Shown in pieces: positions 1 to 10,325 of a DNA stretch of 64,000 nucleotides. The stretch is from Peribolospora baueri. Lineage: Eukaryota > Basidiomycota > Peribolosporomycetes > Peribolosporales > Peribolosporaceae. The DNA is taken from contig JAMDHS010000061.1 in NCBI GenBank assembly GCA_029717555.1, positions 1-64,000 of the forward strand, in the 5' to 3' direction. The notes beneath the pieces are model-generated. The model made no database searches. It had not been told where the DNA came from and saw only the letters and a list, made by a program, of their open reading frames with translations. The stretch's first letter is position 1. Each line of letters opens with the position of its first letter. The position numbers and the translations under genes were made by a program.

Positions 1-756
1 ACTGTTGAACACGCTAAGACGGGCGCCGAAGTCGCCCAGGAGGGGACTGCAGAACAAGCTCAGGTTGAGACCGCCAAAGTCACCCAGGAGGGGACTGCCG
101 AAGTCGCCCAGGAGGAGACTGCCGAACACGCTCAGGCGGGCGCCGAAGTCGCCCAGGAGGAGACTGCCGAACACGCTCAGGTGGACACCGCCGAACACGC
201 TAAGGCGGACGTCGAAGTCGCCCAGGAGGAGACTGCTGAACACGTTCAAGTGAAGGCTGCCGACGTCGCCCAGGAGGAGACTGCTGAACACGCTCAGGTG
301 GAGACGGCTGAAGTCGCCCAGGAGACTGCCGAACACGTTCAGGTGGAGACTGCCAAAGTCACCCAGGAGGGGACTGCCGAAGTCGCCCAGGAGGAGACTG
401 CCGAACTCGCTCAGGTGGAGGCCGCCGAAGTCACCCAGGATGAGACTGTTGAACACGCTAAGACGGGCGCCGAAGTCGCCCAGGAGGGGACTGCAGAACA
501 AGCTCAGGTTGAGACCGCCAAAGTCACCCAGGAGGGGACTGCCGAAGTCGCCCAGGAGGAGACTGCCGAACTCGCTCAGGTGGAGGCCGCCGAAGTCACC
601 CAGGATGAGACTGCTGAACACGCTAAGGCGGGCGCCGAAGTCGCCGAGGAGGAGCCTGCCGAACGTGCCCAGGGCCACGCCGAAGACGCTCAGGCGGACG
701 CCGAAGTCGCTCAGGAGGGGACTGCTGAACATGTCCATGGTCACGCTGAAGACGCC
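1..756 (+). repeat. 24-nt coding minisatellite with higher-order duplication
   Basis: The coding repeat has a 24-nt unit of the form gccgaagtcgcccaggagga (20 nt shown), with occasional 21-nt units. There is also a higher order. Bases 1-about 126 reappear nearly unchanged at 445-about 570 (offset 444 nt, 148 codons). The block starting at 352 reappears at 517 (offset 165 nt, 55 codons). All offsets are multiples of three, so the frame is kept. This fits recent expansion by unequal exchange or slippage. The units degenerate towards 760. Confidence 0.85.
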
Positions 757-873
757 CAGGCGGAGGCCGCAGACGTTCAAGCGGAGGCCGCAGACGCTCA
801 GGCGGACGCCGACGCAGCAGTCACCCATCCAGGAGACCACCCCACCACCGATCCTGCCGCAGACGCCAGCTGA
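1..873 (+). CDS. 3' part of an 8-residue-repeat protein (5' end outside window)
   Basis: The frame is open from base 1 to a TGA at 871-873, so this is the C-terminal 290 residues of a longer protein. It is built almost entirely of an octad of the type TAE-(V/H/L)-AQ-(E/V)-E, with some units shortened to seven residues. The tail changes to AEDAQAD/AEAADVQAE units and ends in a short Pro/Thr/Asp-rich stretch. The composition (Ala, Glu, Gln, Val, Thr, His; no Cys or aromatics) suggests a long helical or extended disordered stalk. I recognise no family. The +2 frame is also open over long parts and would read a basic Pro-Lys-Ser-Pro-Arg repeat. This follows from the repeated DNA lacking stops, and I do not take it as a gene. 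The acidic frame is preferred because it spans the whole tract and ends after the repeat decays. Function unknown. Confidence 0.7.
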   Translation, partial: TVEHAKTGAEVAQEGTAEQAQVETAKVTQEGTAEVAQEETAEHAQAGAEVAQEETAEHAQVDTAEHAKADVEVAQEETAEHVQVKAADVAQEETAEHAQVETAEVAQETAEHVQVETAKVTQEGTAEVAQEETAELAQVEAAEVTQDETVEHAKTGAEVAQEGTAEQAQVETAKVTQEGTAEVAQEETAELAQVEAAEVTQDETAEHAKAGAEVAEEEPAERAQGHAEDAQADAEVAQEGTAEHVHGHAEDAQAEAADVQAEAADAQADADAAVTHPGDHPTTDPAADAS

Positions 874-1419
874 TGCTGCCGATGCTGGCGAAAACGCAGA
901 CGTGCCGAGCGACTCCGCTCGCAGTCCACCTGCGTGACACCACTTCAACGACCTGTGACCAATGACTACATGACTAACGACTCATGACGAATGACCCACG
1001 ACCAACAACAGCACATCTTTAAATTCGCTACCCCATTCATCTCGATATCCTACACGTACCTAGCTTTCTTCAGCTGAACAAATTGTCGGCCAATCAAACT
1101 TTCACCTCCACGCTACCGATCGCCTTTTCCTTTCTTCTTCCTGTGCTTGCAATCTGATTCGCATTGCTGTTCACGTTCGAGCTAACTCAGCCAACCTGAG
1201 ATTGGGCCGCTTTACCTCCTCTCCATTCAGTGCTATCCAAACAGCCAGGTAGGATACGAAGTCCATGCCGCGAGCATATGTGGAAATGCCGCCAGATGTT
1301 CACCTCCACCGCTCCCCGTCCGCGTACAAAGTAACAGATAATTTCTGGCAGTCAGAATTTCTCCTTTCCATTCTCAAGGACTACAGTACTGCAGTCTATA
1401 TTTGGTCTGAACGCCCCCC
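874..1419. other. Intergenic, convergent 3' ends
   Basis: This lies between the stop of the repeat protein (+) and the stop of the sugar transporter (-). It holds short, partly AT-richer sequence with repeated TGACTAAC/TGACGAATG-like runs near 955-1000. I see no coding signal or RNA gene. It should contain both 3' UTRs. Confidence 0.6.
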
Positions 1420-4379
1420 TCAGGACTTCGCCTCCGCCTTATCGCCATCTCCTTCTTCCAATGCCTCCGACGGGCCAGCCCTTGCCACCTTGCCCATCCC
1501 AGCTTCTGCCCTGACATGATCGTCATCATGTTGGAGAATCTGGCGCCCTCCAAGAACAGCTCGAGGCGATCGACGGACATTCACTTTCCCATCTGCAAAC
1601 AGCTCGTCCACCTCTTCAAGCTTGAGGTGGGCCGTCTCTGGGTAAAGGAAATAGAGGATGGGCACCTGTACAGCATTGAGGACTGAGATGCAGATTTCAT
1701 GTCGGTTCCGTCATCGAGTAGATGATCTTTTTGTTAGAGTAAGAGCTAGATCGGCACGGTTCCCTCCAGGTTGAAGGAGTTAGGATTCTCACCCGCCCAG
1801 ACTATGAAATAGCGGCTTTGAATCCTTGCTAGAGCGGTCGGCGTGATCTCCTGTGAGCACCGGACAAGGCTTCAATCAGTAAGCCATGACAGGGGGAAAG
1901 TGACCTGTTCGAGAGTTTACGTATCCCTTGGTAACTTACGGCGACGACAAAGTTCCACATCCAGCACTAGTGTGCGCACAGAAAGCACCGCACGATGGCA
2001 GAATGACCGTCGGCTTCGGGTTCGGCTTTTACCTCAAGAAAATATTCGACGCGCTTACTGAGGCAGACGCAAGGGAGGCCACTTGATGACGGATCGCGAG
2101 TGGCGAAATTTCAGCGGGGTAGAGCCACGACGGGCCCAGCCAGCCTGCGAGATGAATGGTATGGATGGACCAGGTGACCATCAGCAGTACGTATTTCACC
2201 CGATTGGCCATCGTCCAAGAAAAGAGGGCGGGACGAAAACGCACCGCCGGAGTGGATTCCGAAGAAGACAAAGACGAAGACAGCCGAGACGATTCCGCTG
2301 GCCCGAGAGCCCGCTCTGCCGACAGTGCCTGCAAGGATGGCCATGCATACAGCCTATCCACGACCGCCACAAGAAGCGATCAGTCAGGTCGGACTCCGGT
2401 TTGGATCAACTTGTCAAGAAATCCTACTGCCTCGAAGATGGTGACGACCCACCTCCAATGCCGACGATATCCACATGAGCCTTACACGGCCGACGCGGTC
2501 GATGAGCCAGAAGCCGGCGCCGATGATCCAGAAGAGCGATTGGACGCTGTTGATGCCGGCGAGGAGAAGAGAGAGATTATGGGAGAGGCCCACGTTCTTC
2601 TCAAAGAGGAAAGCCTGGTAGTAGACGACGACCTGACGTTGAAGGCAAAGCCGGGAAGGAAACGTTGGTTCGTGTAAATATGCACTTTGGATGGTGAGGC
2701 CTTGATTGGGAATGGCTACGGGACCCGCAGGCATAGCAGTTACTCACATCCACTAGAGTTCGACGAGGTCCGGAGGGAGGATGATAACAGCCAGTCAGCT
2801 CCACTGGACCACGTTGGGTCATCACCACGTCATGCTACTTACCGCCCGTCAGCTTCATCATGGACAAGCAACCAAGTCCAAGCAACGTCCTATATCGGAA
2901 GCACTGCTTGTTGCTCTGGAAGCACGCCCAGTAGCTCTGCTCCTTACTCTTCTCCCGCTCCTGCGTCTTCCCCTGCGCCGCGGACACGAGTTCGTACTCG
3001 AGCTTGATGGCCTGGCGGATGTCGCGAATCACTACTTCCGCCTCCGCCTCTGTCGTTAGGCGGGTCATGATAGCGTGTGCTTCGGAATAGCGACCGCGGT
3101 CGGCAAGCCTGAGAGACGGGCGTACGAACGACGTGAACAGTTAGTGCTGACGCCAGAAAGGATCAGGGAGTGCACCGACCAGGAAATATGATTTTCACCA
3201 GCGCGGCGACTCAGGAAGTACGAGCAGGTAGAGCGCGAGGAGGGTGATGGGAAAGCTGCGCAAGAAAGAGATGGGATGGATCACCGTGTCAGAAAGCGGC
3301 GCCGAGATGCTCGTGGCGGATGGAGGAACGGAAAGAGCGCCGTCTCACACGCATTGAAATGCCATGGGAAATCTCCACTGCGCTGCCGGCATCGAGTGAA
3401 CAAAGGACATGCCGTAATTGAGCTGGAGCAAAGGGCATGGGATCGTCATGATTCGTATGGCCCTCGGGTTAGGACTCCCACCTCTCCTCCTTCTGTTCGC
3501 TCACCCAGTAGGAAATCGAAATGCCAATTCCCGCTCCTACCAATTCGAGGTTAACCAACATGCCGCGGTGTTTGGGCCGGACTGCCAAAGAGGCGAAGGG
3601 AGCCACGGCGAGGTAGAATGATTAGTGAGGTCACCCGATGGTATTTTCGAATCCATATTCCTTGCAACTGGTCCCAGCTCGAAACTCGAAGCGTTCGAAT
3701 TCTCACCGCATTCGGCGACGTACATGGGGCTCATGCTCGTATTGATGCCCAGTCCGAAGCCCGTGAGGACACGGAAAACGATGAGCATGGGCACATTTTG
3801 AGATGCAGATTGGAGGGCGCCTCCAATCAGGACAAGAAGACCTAGCATTGAGAAGAACGGAAGGTGCTGAGTGTGTGTACGGAAAGCCGGCTGGCCTCGA
3901 CCTGTGGTTCTCAACTTACTCACTTCCGAGCATGATGGAACGCCTTCGTCCAAGTTTGTTCCCCCAACTGGACCGAGAGAACGGAAGACAACGCATGGCT
4001 TCGTTACAGACTAGCGCCATATCTCTATGAAAGCGGGAGCGGAATTAGAGCTCACATGGAGGCGGCGATGGAGCCGAAAAAGCAGCCGACTTCATAGACG
4101 GCCACCACTGTGCCGAGGAGGTTGCTGTTCGTCTCAAGGCTGGGGAAGGTGCGGAGGAAGTCGCGTCCGTTGATCAATCCCCCCATGACGCCCTGATCGT
4201 AACTGAATGGGAGGAACGAGGAGAAGGAGGGCCGAGTTGACATTCAGACGGCGGGGAGGAGAGGATAGAGAGCCTCAGGTCCCTTGCAAGAGACGCGCTT
4301 ACCCGAAGAGCAGGAAGGAGAGTAGCCCTGAGGCGACTACGAGGAACACGAGCGGTCTCCCGCTCAGCTTGACTGCCAT
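1420..4379 (-). CDS. MFS sugar (hexose) transporter, 15 exons
   Basis: Predicted plasma-membrane sugar/H+ symporter of the major facilitator superfamily, 534 aa, the usual length. Exons (low to high coordinate): 1420-1682, 1793-1850, 1940-1966, 2059-2144, 2245-2353, 2453-2632, 2748-2752, 2843-3108, 3199-3255, 3349-3422, 3505-3581, 3707-3841, 3924-3967, 4056-4202, 4303-4379; they sum to 1605 nt. Family marks in order: LLFGYDQGVMGG in TM1 (residues about 24-35), the GNKLGRRRSIMLG loop (about 76-88), PESPRW at the end of TM6 (about 199-204), LTGVDVVVYYQAFLFEKNVGLS in TM7, WLGPSWLYPAEISPLAIRHQ in TM10, and the C-terminal YFLYPETAHLKLEEVDELF. The ATG at 4379 gives a short cytosolic N-terminus before TM1. 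Twelve helices are expected from the family. The 5-nt exon at 2748-2752 is needed to keep the frame. The substrate cannot be told from sequence. Confidence 0.92.
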
Positions 4380-5210
4380 CGGCTGATTGACGAAAGACAA
4401 TTCCCAATGGCCGGCGAGAAGAGAAAGAGGGTGAAAGGAGGGGGGAAAAAGGTGAGGACACAGTTGACTTGTTCTCAACTACGAGCGAACATAGAGATGT
4501 CCTCTCGCCAGAAAGCTGGGGCAACACATGTTGTCTCCTTAAAGCGGGCCCTCGTACGGACCGAGAGACTCGGAGAACCATCGTCTGTCAAGGTCGCACG
4601 GGACATGTCGTCTGAAGAGCCACACATCATCTGTCGAGGAGCCACCGTAATGGCTAGGCTCGTGGGGCGCTAGAAATTTCACCCCGCATAGGCCACGACA
4701 TCTCCAAGCCGTTAACCCAGCCCGCCTCAAGTGGAGAGTTGTGCACCTCGACGTCTGCGCTCGCATGCGGTGACCGAGCGGTCCTTTGGTTGCCGCACGT
4801 TAAAGGAGCTCAAAGAACAAGTCTGGAGGATGCGGGGTAGAATGCGTGGTAAGTGCTGGCGAGCGCAGTTTAGCTCAACTCCGTCTCACCCTTTTGGCGG
4901 TACAATTGTTTTTCCGAGGCGGAAAAGCCATCAGTCGTCTGGACTTCTCCCTCCGCTCAGATGATGGTCACTCGTAGAGGTGCTTGTGCGTCGCGCAGCT
5001 CGCTGCGTGGTCAACGTCTCATCTCCACAACCCGTAGCAGTTGTGCCCGTGACTGCTGGCGAAGATGGTGCCCCACATAATGGAACAAAGGAAAAAAGCT
5101 CCAAGGGGAAACATTCCAGACGCAGTATTGCAAAGGAGAGCGAGCGAGTGGTCTCTATAGCTACTCTCTCAGCCACGACCCGCCCAGTCTCCCCAAACTG
5201 AGCCACCGTC
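4380..5210. other. Transporter promoter region / SDHAF2 3' flank
   Basis: This lies upstream of the transporter start and downstream of the SDHAF2 stop. Short open stretches exist on both strands, but none reads like a conserved protein. No RNA gene was recognised. Confidence 0.5.
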
Positions 5211-6022
5211 TCACTCCTGCGCACCGGGCCTCCCCTCCCCGAGCCCACCCTTGACGAGGTCGGGCATCCTCCGCACGACCTTTCCCTCGTTGCGAGCGTG
5301 CTTGCGCAGCCTGTGGCCCAGCCGTCCGGGCGTCTCGAAGAAGGTTACCCAGCGCTCCGGCGGCTGCTTCTTCTCGATCGCCCAGTAGTAAATCGACCAG
5401 TCGTTTTCGTCTAAGAGCTGCAGAGATGCGTATGACGAAAACGCACATTCGTCAGCCACCAGGCCATTCGTTCAGTCAATGAAACGAGTATTGAGGCCCC
5501 AAAGTCCTAAGCCTTCCTGACAGTCACAGCTCGCACCTTCTCATGGAAGGGGACGAAACTGTATGATGCCGACCCCCCCCTCCCCCCAAAAAAAAAACAG
5601 AAGAGAAATAAACCCACTTTATCAAACTCTTCCATCTCCTCCCTACTCATCTGGGGAAGGAATTCCCTCGCAAAAGTGCTCAACAGCAGGTCTGTCTCGA
5701 GAGTGCCCCTCTTCCTCGTCTGATACACCAACCTCGCCCGCATCGTCTCGTCCGACTCCTTCCCCCGCGGCAGACGCAGCGGCACGGGATTTCCTTCGGG
5801 GTCAAAGTCGACTGTCGCCGATGTGATGGGGCCGTTGGAGAGAGGAAGGGGGAACGGGTCTAGGAAAGGCGTTTTCGGGTTCGACGGGTCGTCGGAGCCG
5901 CCTTGAGCGGAAGAGGAGGACCAACGCGCGGTGGCCGTCGCCGCAGGTGTCCGAGAGACGGGGGGCGCGACCGACACGGCCGCGGAGCGGAAAGAGGAGA
6001 GACGGCTGGCGAAGCGGACCAT
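5211..6022 (-). CDS. SDH5: Succinate dehydrogenase assembly factor 2, mitochondrial
   Basis: SDHAF2/Sdh5 promotes covalent FAD attachment to the flavoprotein subunit of succinate dehydrogenase in the mitochondrial matrix (family knowledge). Two exons, 5618-6022 and 5211-5417, give 203 aa. The intron carries an oligo-A/C tract on the plus strand (5573-5599). The first ~40 residues are Arg/Ser/Ala-rich with no acidic residues ([13 protein letters not shown]), a typical mitochondrial presequence. The conserved core follows: [20 protein letters not shown] (about 95-114), REEMEEFDK at the exon join, and [14 protein letters not shown] right after it. These are the signature segments of the DUF339 fold. 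The length suits a presequence plus domain. The start is the only upstream Met before the presequence. High confidence. Confidence 0.93.
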
Positions 6023-6639
6023 CGTGAAGGTGCCTTTTCCAGTGGTCTGGTGGTGGCTAGAGAGGTCGAGTTATCTCATGAAACGAGTGGGGGATGGGTA
6101 CCGGGGCGGCCTTGATCGGGGAGGAGGTAAGCGGGAGGGAACGGAGATGCTGACAAAGGCATCATCCATCCGGCGCCGCTTCTCTTCCGCCTACTTACTG
6201 AAATGAATCGATTGACGGGACACTTCTTCCTATATGAGCAAAGCTGTTCATCACACATCGAGTGGGCATTGGACGAGATATTGGGTATCAGACGAGACCG
6301 GGCTCCGAAGAGATGGCCGTGCTATGTTTACAAGACGACAGGAGGTGGTGGTGCAAAGCGGAGCAACTGCGAGAGAGGGGAGGAGGAAGAGAGGTGAGGG
6401 GAGCGGAGGGAAGGGGAGGGAAGGGGAGTCGAGGGGAGTCGAGGGAAGCGGTACCAGTGCAGAGGGAGACGAGCAAATGGGATATGAACAGCTCGGCGCG
6501 GGTAGGTGGAGTAGGAAGCCAAAAAGGCCAGGGCATGAGGAATGGATGTGGGGATGGAGGGAAGCGCGGACGGAGGACGGAAAAGGAAGAAATGCGGTTG
6601 AGGGTTGCAGTCCAGGCAACCTGGTACCCTTTCAATCCC
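6023..6639. other. SDH5 promoter / GH18 3' flank with purine-rich tract
   Basis: Non-coding between two minus-strand genes. A strongly purine-rich stretch of GGAGGGAAGGGG-type units lies at about 6375-6450 on the plus strand (pyrimidine-rich on the coding strand of both genes). Several frames are open here only because of this composition. Confidence 0.5.
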
Positions 6640-8095
6640 TTACGAGCCCCAGACGGTGGAAAGGAAGTTTGCGGGCTCGTCGGGGTACTGCCAGAGCATC
6701 AGACCAGCGTTCCAGCCCTTAGACTTGGCCTGGGAGACGCAAGTGGCCAGAGCGGAGGGGTCCATGTAGCCACCGTTGTTCTGGTCACCGATGTTGGCAG
6801 GCTTGCCGATGACGAGCTTGCTCTGGTCCACGCCGGCGGCGGCAATCTGGAACAGAGACGTGTTAGGCGCCGCGCTGGAGTTGTTCAACAGGTCGTCGCA
6901 GCTAGTGTAACCGCTGGTACCCTGGTTGTAAAACTGAATGTTGTACCAGCTGAGAGAGGGGGCGATGAAAGACGAGAAAAAAAGCAAGCCCAACTTTAGC
7001 AGTGCTTCCTTTGACGCTTCGCTTCACAGTCGTGACACCAAATCACGGTCACGAGCCACTCACTCGATGGCAGAGCCAACGCCGGAGTTGACCTTGAGGT
7101 AACCGCCACCAGGGTAGTGGCCATCGTTGCGGAACCATGGGGCAACGGGAGCATGAGTGATGATGTACTGGTTTGCAGGCAGCTGGCTGCGAAGCTCGTT
7201 TGTGAAGGTGATGAGCCACTCCTCGGCCGTACCGCCGTTTACGGCTGCGAACTGAAAATAGAAAGGGCGCAAAGGAGAACGTTAGCGTCATGTCACCAAG
7301 CTCACATGTGCTACGAATAAAAGGTACTCACGTCTTCGTAGTCAACGTCCACGCCGTCCTGGGATGATGCGTATACCAAGAAGAGTAGGGACGGTAAGCG
7401 CATAAGATCATCATCTCTCTTGAGAGCATGGCATAACCTCGCCAGACTTACGAGACCCCACTGCTTGACGAAGGCGGCGAGTTTGTCGGCCGTGCCCTTG
7501 GGGTCAGCGTTGGACGAGGTGGGGGTCTCGGTGGCGCCGAAGGCGGCAACGATGAGCTTCTTGCCGTTAGCACTGAGAGAGAGATTGGTGAGGAAAGGGG
7601 CAAGGAGATGTCATTCAGCCGCTTCACCTCGGGCGATCATTCCCAGCAGATATTGAACGATGTAGAATGCATACTCACGCGTAGTCTGACTTGATGGAGG
7701 AGCGCTGGTCGGCAGTCAGCTGGGTCCAGCCGAGAGCCATGTCGGCAGCGCCGGAGGAGAGCCAGAAGGAGAGAGCAAAAACATTCCATTCGCCGAGAAC
7801 AGCTGAGGTCGGGGGCAGGCCCATGTTCGTCCATTTGTCGCTGCATAGATGGTAAATGGGCCCGGTGGAATTAAGATCAGGTCTTCCAACGGAAGCCCCG
7901 CTGCAGGCTCGTTATGAGGATAACGCAAGATAACCCTACTCACGAGTAGAGGACGAAATGAGGAGCATTCTGGGTGGCCTTGACCGACCCGGTGCTTCGG
8001 ACCGCCGGCACGGGGGCGGCGAAGGTCGGTGCAAAGGTCGACGCCCAGAGGGCCACGGCGCCGACAGCAGAGGAGAGGGCAAGAGTGACCTTCAT
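6640..8095 (-). CDS. Secreted GH18 family glycosidase (chitinase-like)
   Basis: Predicted secreted glycoside hydrolase family 18 TIM barrel acting on chitin or related N-acetylglucosamine polymers in the wall or outside the cell. Six exons, 7944-8095, 7679-7840, 7452-7572, 7332-7358, 7064-7251 and 6640-6949, close to 319 aa. Residues 1-26 are a signal peptide (MKVTLALSSAVGAVALWAST then FAPTFA-AP). The catalytic DxxDxDxE motif is DGVDVDYED at residues 146-154, with the acid/base Glu at 153. It is encoded alone by the 27-nt exon 7332-7358. Later barrel strands are visible as QYIITHAPVAPWF, DWYNIQFYNQG and GLMLWQYPDE. It is shorter than classical class III/V chitinases and has no chitin-binding tail. 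A killer-toxin-like or endo-N-acetylglucosaminidase-like specificity cannot be excluded. Confidence 0.9.
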
Positions 8096-10325
8096 TGTAG
8101 GGGGCTGCAAATGAAAGTGAGTTCTGAAAGAACGTGAGGGAGGGCTCGGCGGAGAGCGTCGAAGACGAGGGCCTGGGGAGGCAGGCTGGGTGAGGAGCGG
8201 TGGAAGAACGTCAATCAAGCCAGAGAAGTGAGCATGCTGGTTCTTATAGCCAGTTGACCACGTCCAGTTTCCTGAGCTGATTCTCGAGAAGATCCTCAAG
8301 AAGATCACGAGGGATCTGGAGCGACTACGTTTCAGATGAGCACAGGCGTATCTGACTGTCAAAATAGGCAAGCACAGAAAAAAAATGAGGTTGTACAGCA
8401 CCGCACCAACGTCCATCCGTGTCCACGAGGTCTCATGATACGAAGATAGTCCCTCGCGAGCCGTAGGTGGAGCAGGCGAGAAAGTGAGACTGGGTTGGAT
8501 TGGAAGGAGCGCGGCATGAACGGCTCGAGGTCATGAGTGAATGGGGTGCGAGAACCGGAACGAGATATCCGACTACCATCAGGTCCTAGTGGCAAACCTG
8601 AGAATGAGTCGAAGGTGAGAGGCTAAACTTCAAAGAGGAAGACGGAAGTGGAGCATGGTCAGATTCAGAGCCGCCGGGCGGACCGCGTGACGGGTTCCAT
8701 AGGCTGGAGCGGCTGAGCAGACGTCCGATAAGTGGGCCTGTGGTCGGATAAAGGTTGCAGTATCAGAACGACACAGAGTCTAGCAAATTAGCAGGTAGGA
8801 ACGGACTGGCACATGAACGTAGACGAGTAAGTGCAGAAGGAATTCCGGAGCACGGACAGGGGCACGGGACCCTCCGGAGGTCACCATCGGCCTTCAAGGG
8901 CCGAATAAGCTAAGTTAGCGTAATGTCTTGATCGCCAGAATGCAGGAGAACGCAATCAGCTATTCCCAGTCCACTGAGAGCCATCTGTACGCTAAGGGGT
9001 TACTCACGGTCGGACGAAGATTCGGAACGTCGTCCATGTAGGCGGCAAAGGTCGGACATGCTGTGTTGGCTGAGCGTCCCAGCTTAACGATACGCGGAGA
9101 GGCACCACACCCGGAAATTGGGGCCGGAAGCAGGCAAGACTCCCGTGATCGCCTATGCAGTAACAATCTACAGTATGACTTCTGCAGGTCAGCACAATCA
9201 GCAGGTGTCTTCGCCCCGCAAATGAGTGGCTGCGATGGCGGCGGGATGAGCGAAATGGTGGATCGACGGACGGAAGGATATCTAGACTCGGTGCTCCTTC
9301 CCGCCGAGACGACGGAGCACATGACCCTCGCTGCGGCACGCTGAGTCACGTGCTCTTTTCAGACGTCGACTTCCGTCTTTCGCGGGTTGCTTATCTTCGG
9401 CATCGACGATCGCTTCCGCCGCTCCATCGCATCAACTGCCCGCTACCACGTCCCCGAGGTGGATTCAGCGGTGATTATCCGGTCCTCATATGTCTCGGAT
9501 GTAGTGGATAGCTGAGAACTCGGCTGACGAGGGTGACATGGTACGAGTCGCAGCAGGACTGCTGCGAGGAAGCAAGAAGGCTCACGGGCGTTCACTCTGA
9601 GGACGACAACCTCGCCATGCACCGAGATAGGCCAATCCAAGTCGTCCATCAATGCTACCCCTTTCTTGGGCGGCGCGACGGGTTTGCCCGATACTGGACT
9701 CTCGAACTCGGCCGAAGGGAGGAAAACCGCCTTTTCGGATTGAACCTGTGCTTTGAGACATCATTAAAACGAGTTTCACGTCCTCGCTTAATTGCTGGCC
9801 GGAAGGGAGGGGGGCGGAAGGGGTCTCCTCACGGACTGATTTTACCTTTCCCCACGCCTTTGACCTGGCCCGATTCAGATCACCTTACGATACTCCATCC
9901 ACTCCTGATTCGAAAGGGATTCAATTAGTTGATCCGTTATGATAGATGTAACTTCACTTCTACCCGGCCATTAATGAACGTGCCAGAGGCCGAGGCCCGT
10001 TGGTCTATGCATGAAGTAAAGTGAATATGCTCCTTGGCAAGTGATTGGAGCATGACAGTGAGGATCATCACAAACAAAATGTAATAGCACTAATGACAAT
10101 GGCACAGAGGTTTGAAGAAAGGGAGGCAGCCCCCTCTAATTAAAGGAGTGGAGTGTACGTACGAGCAGAGTCGTGGCGATCACCACGTCGCATCACGCCT
10201 TCCTTTCCAACCATGGGGTTCATACAGTTCCATTATTAGGTATTAGATAATCTTCAGCCGCGGGATAAAGTTTGAATCAAAACACAGGGATTGGGAGGCC
10301 CTTGAGTCTGAGGACCGAAGTGCTT
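8096..10325. other. 2.2-kb stretch without a recognised gene
   Basis: Upstream of the GH18 gene and downstream of the sorting nexin stop. Open stretches occur on both strands (for example 8960-9349 minus and 9533-9928 plus), but their translations show no known motif and no convincing splice partners. There are AT-richer patches at 9920-10100. I see no RNA gene. It may hold the GH18 promoter or an unrecognised gene. Confidence 0.45.

Noticed and set aside
440-937. Basic Pro-Lys-Ser-Pro-Arg repeat protein in the +2 frame of the 5' repeat tract
   Set aside because: It is the frame-shifted reading of the 24-nt repeat, does not span the whole tract, and is interrupted, while the Ala/Glu/Gln frame is continuous.
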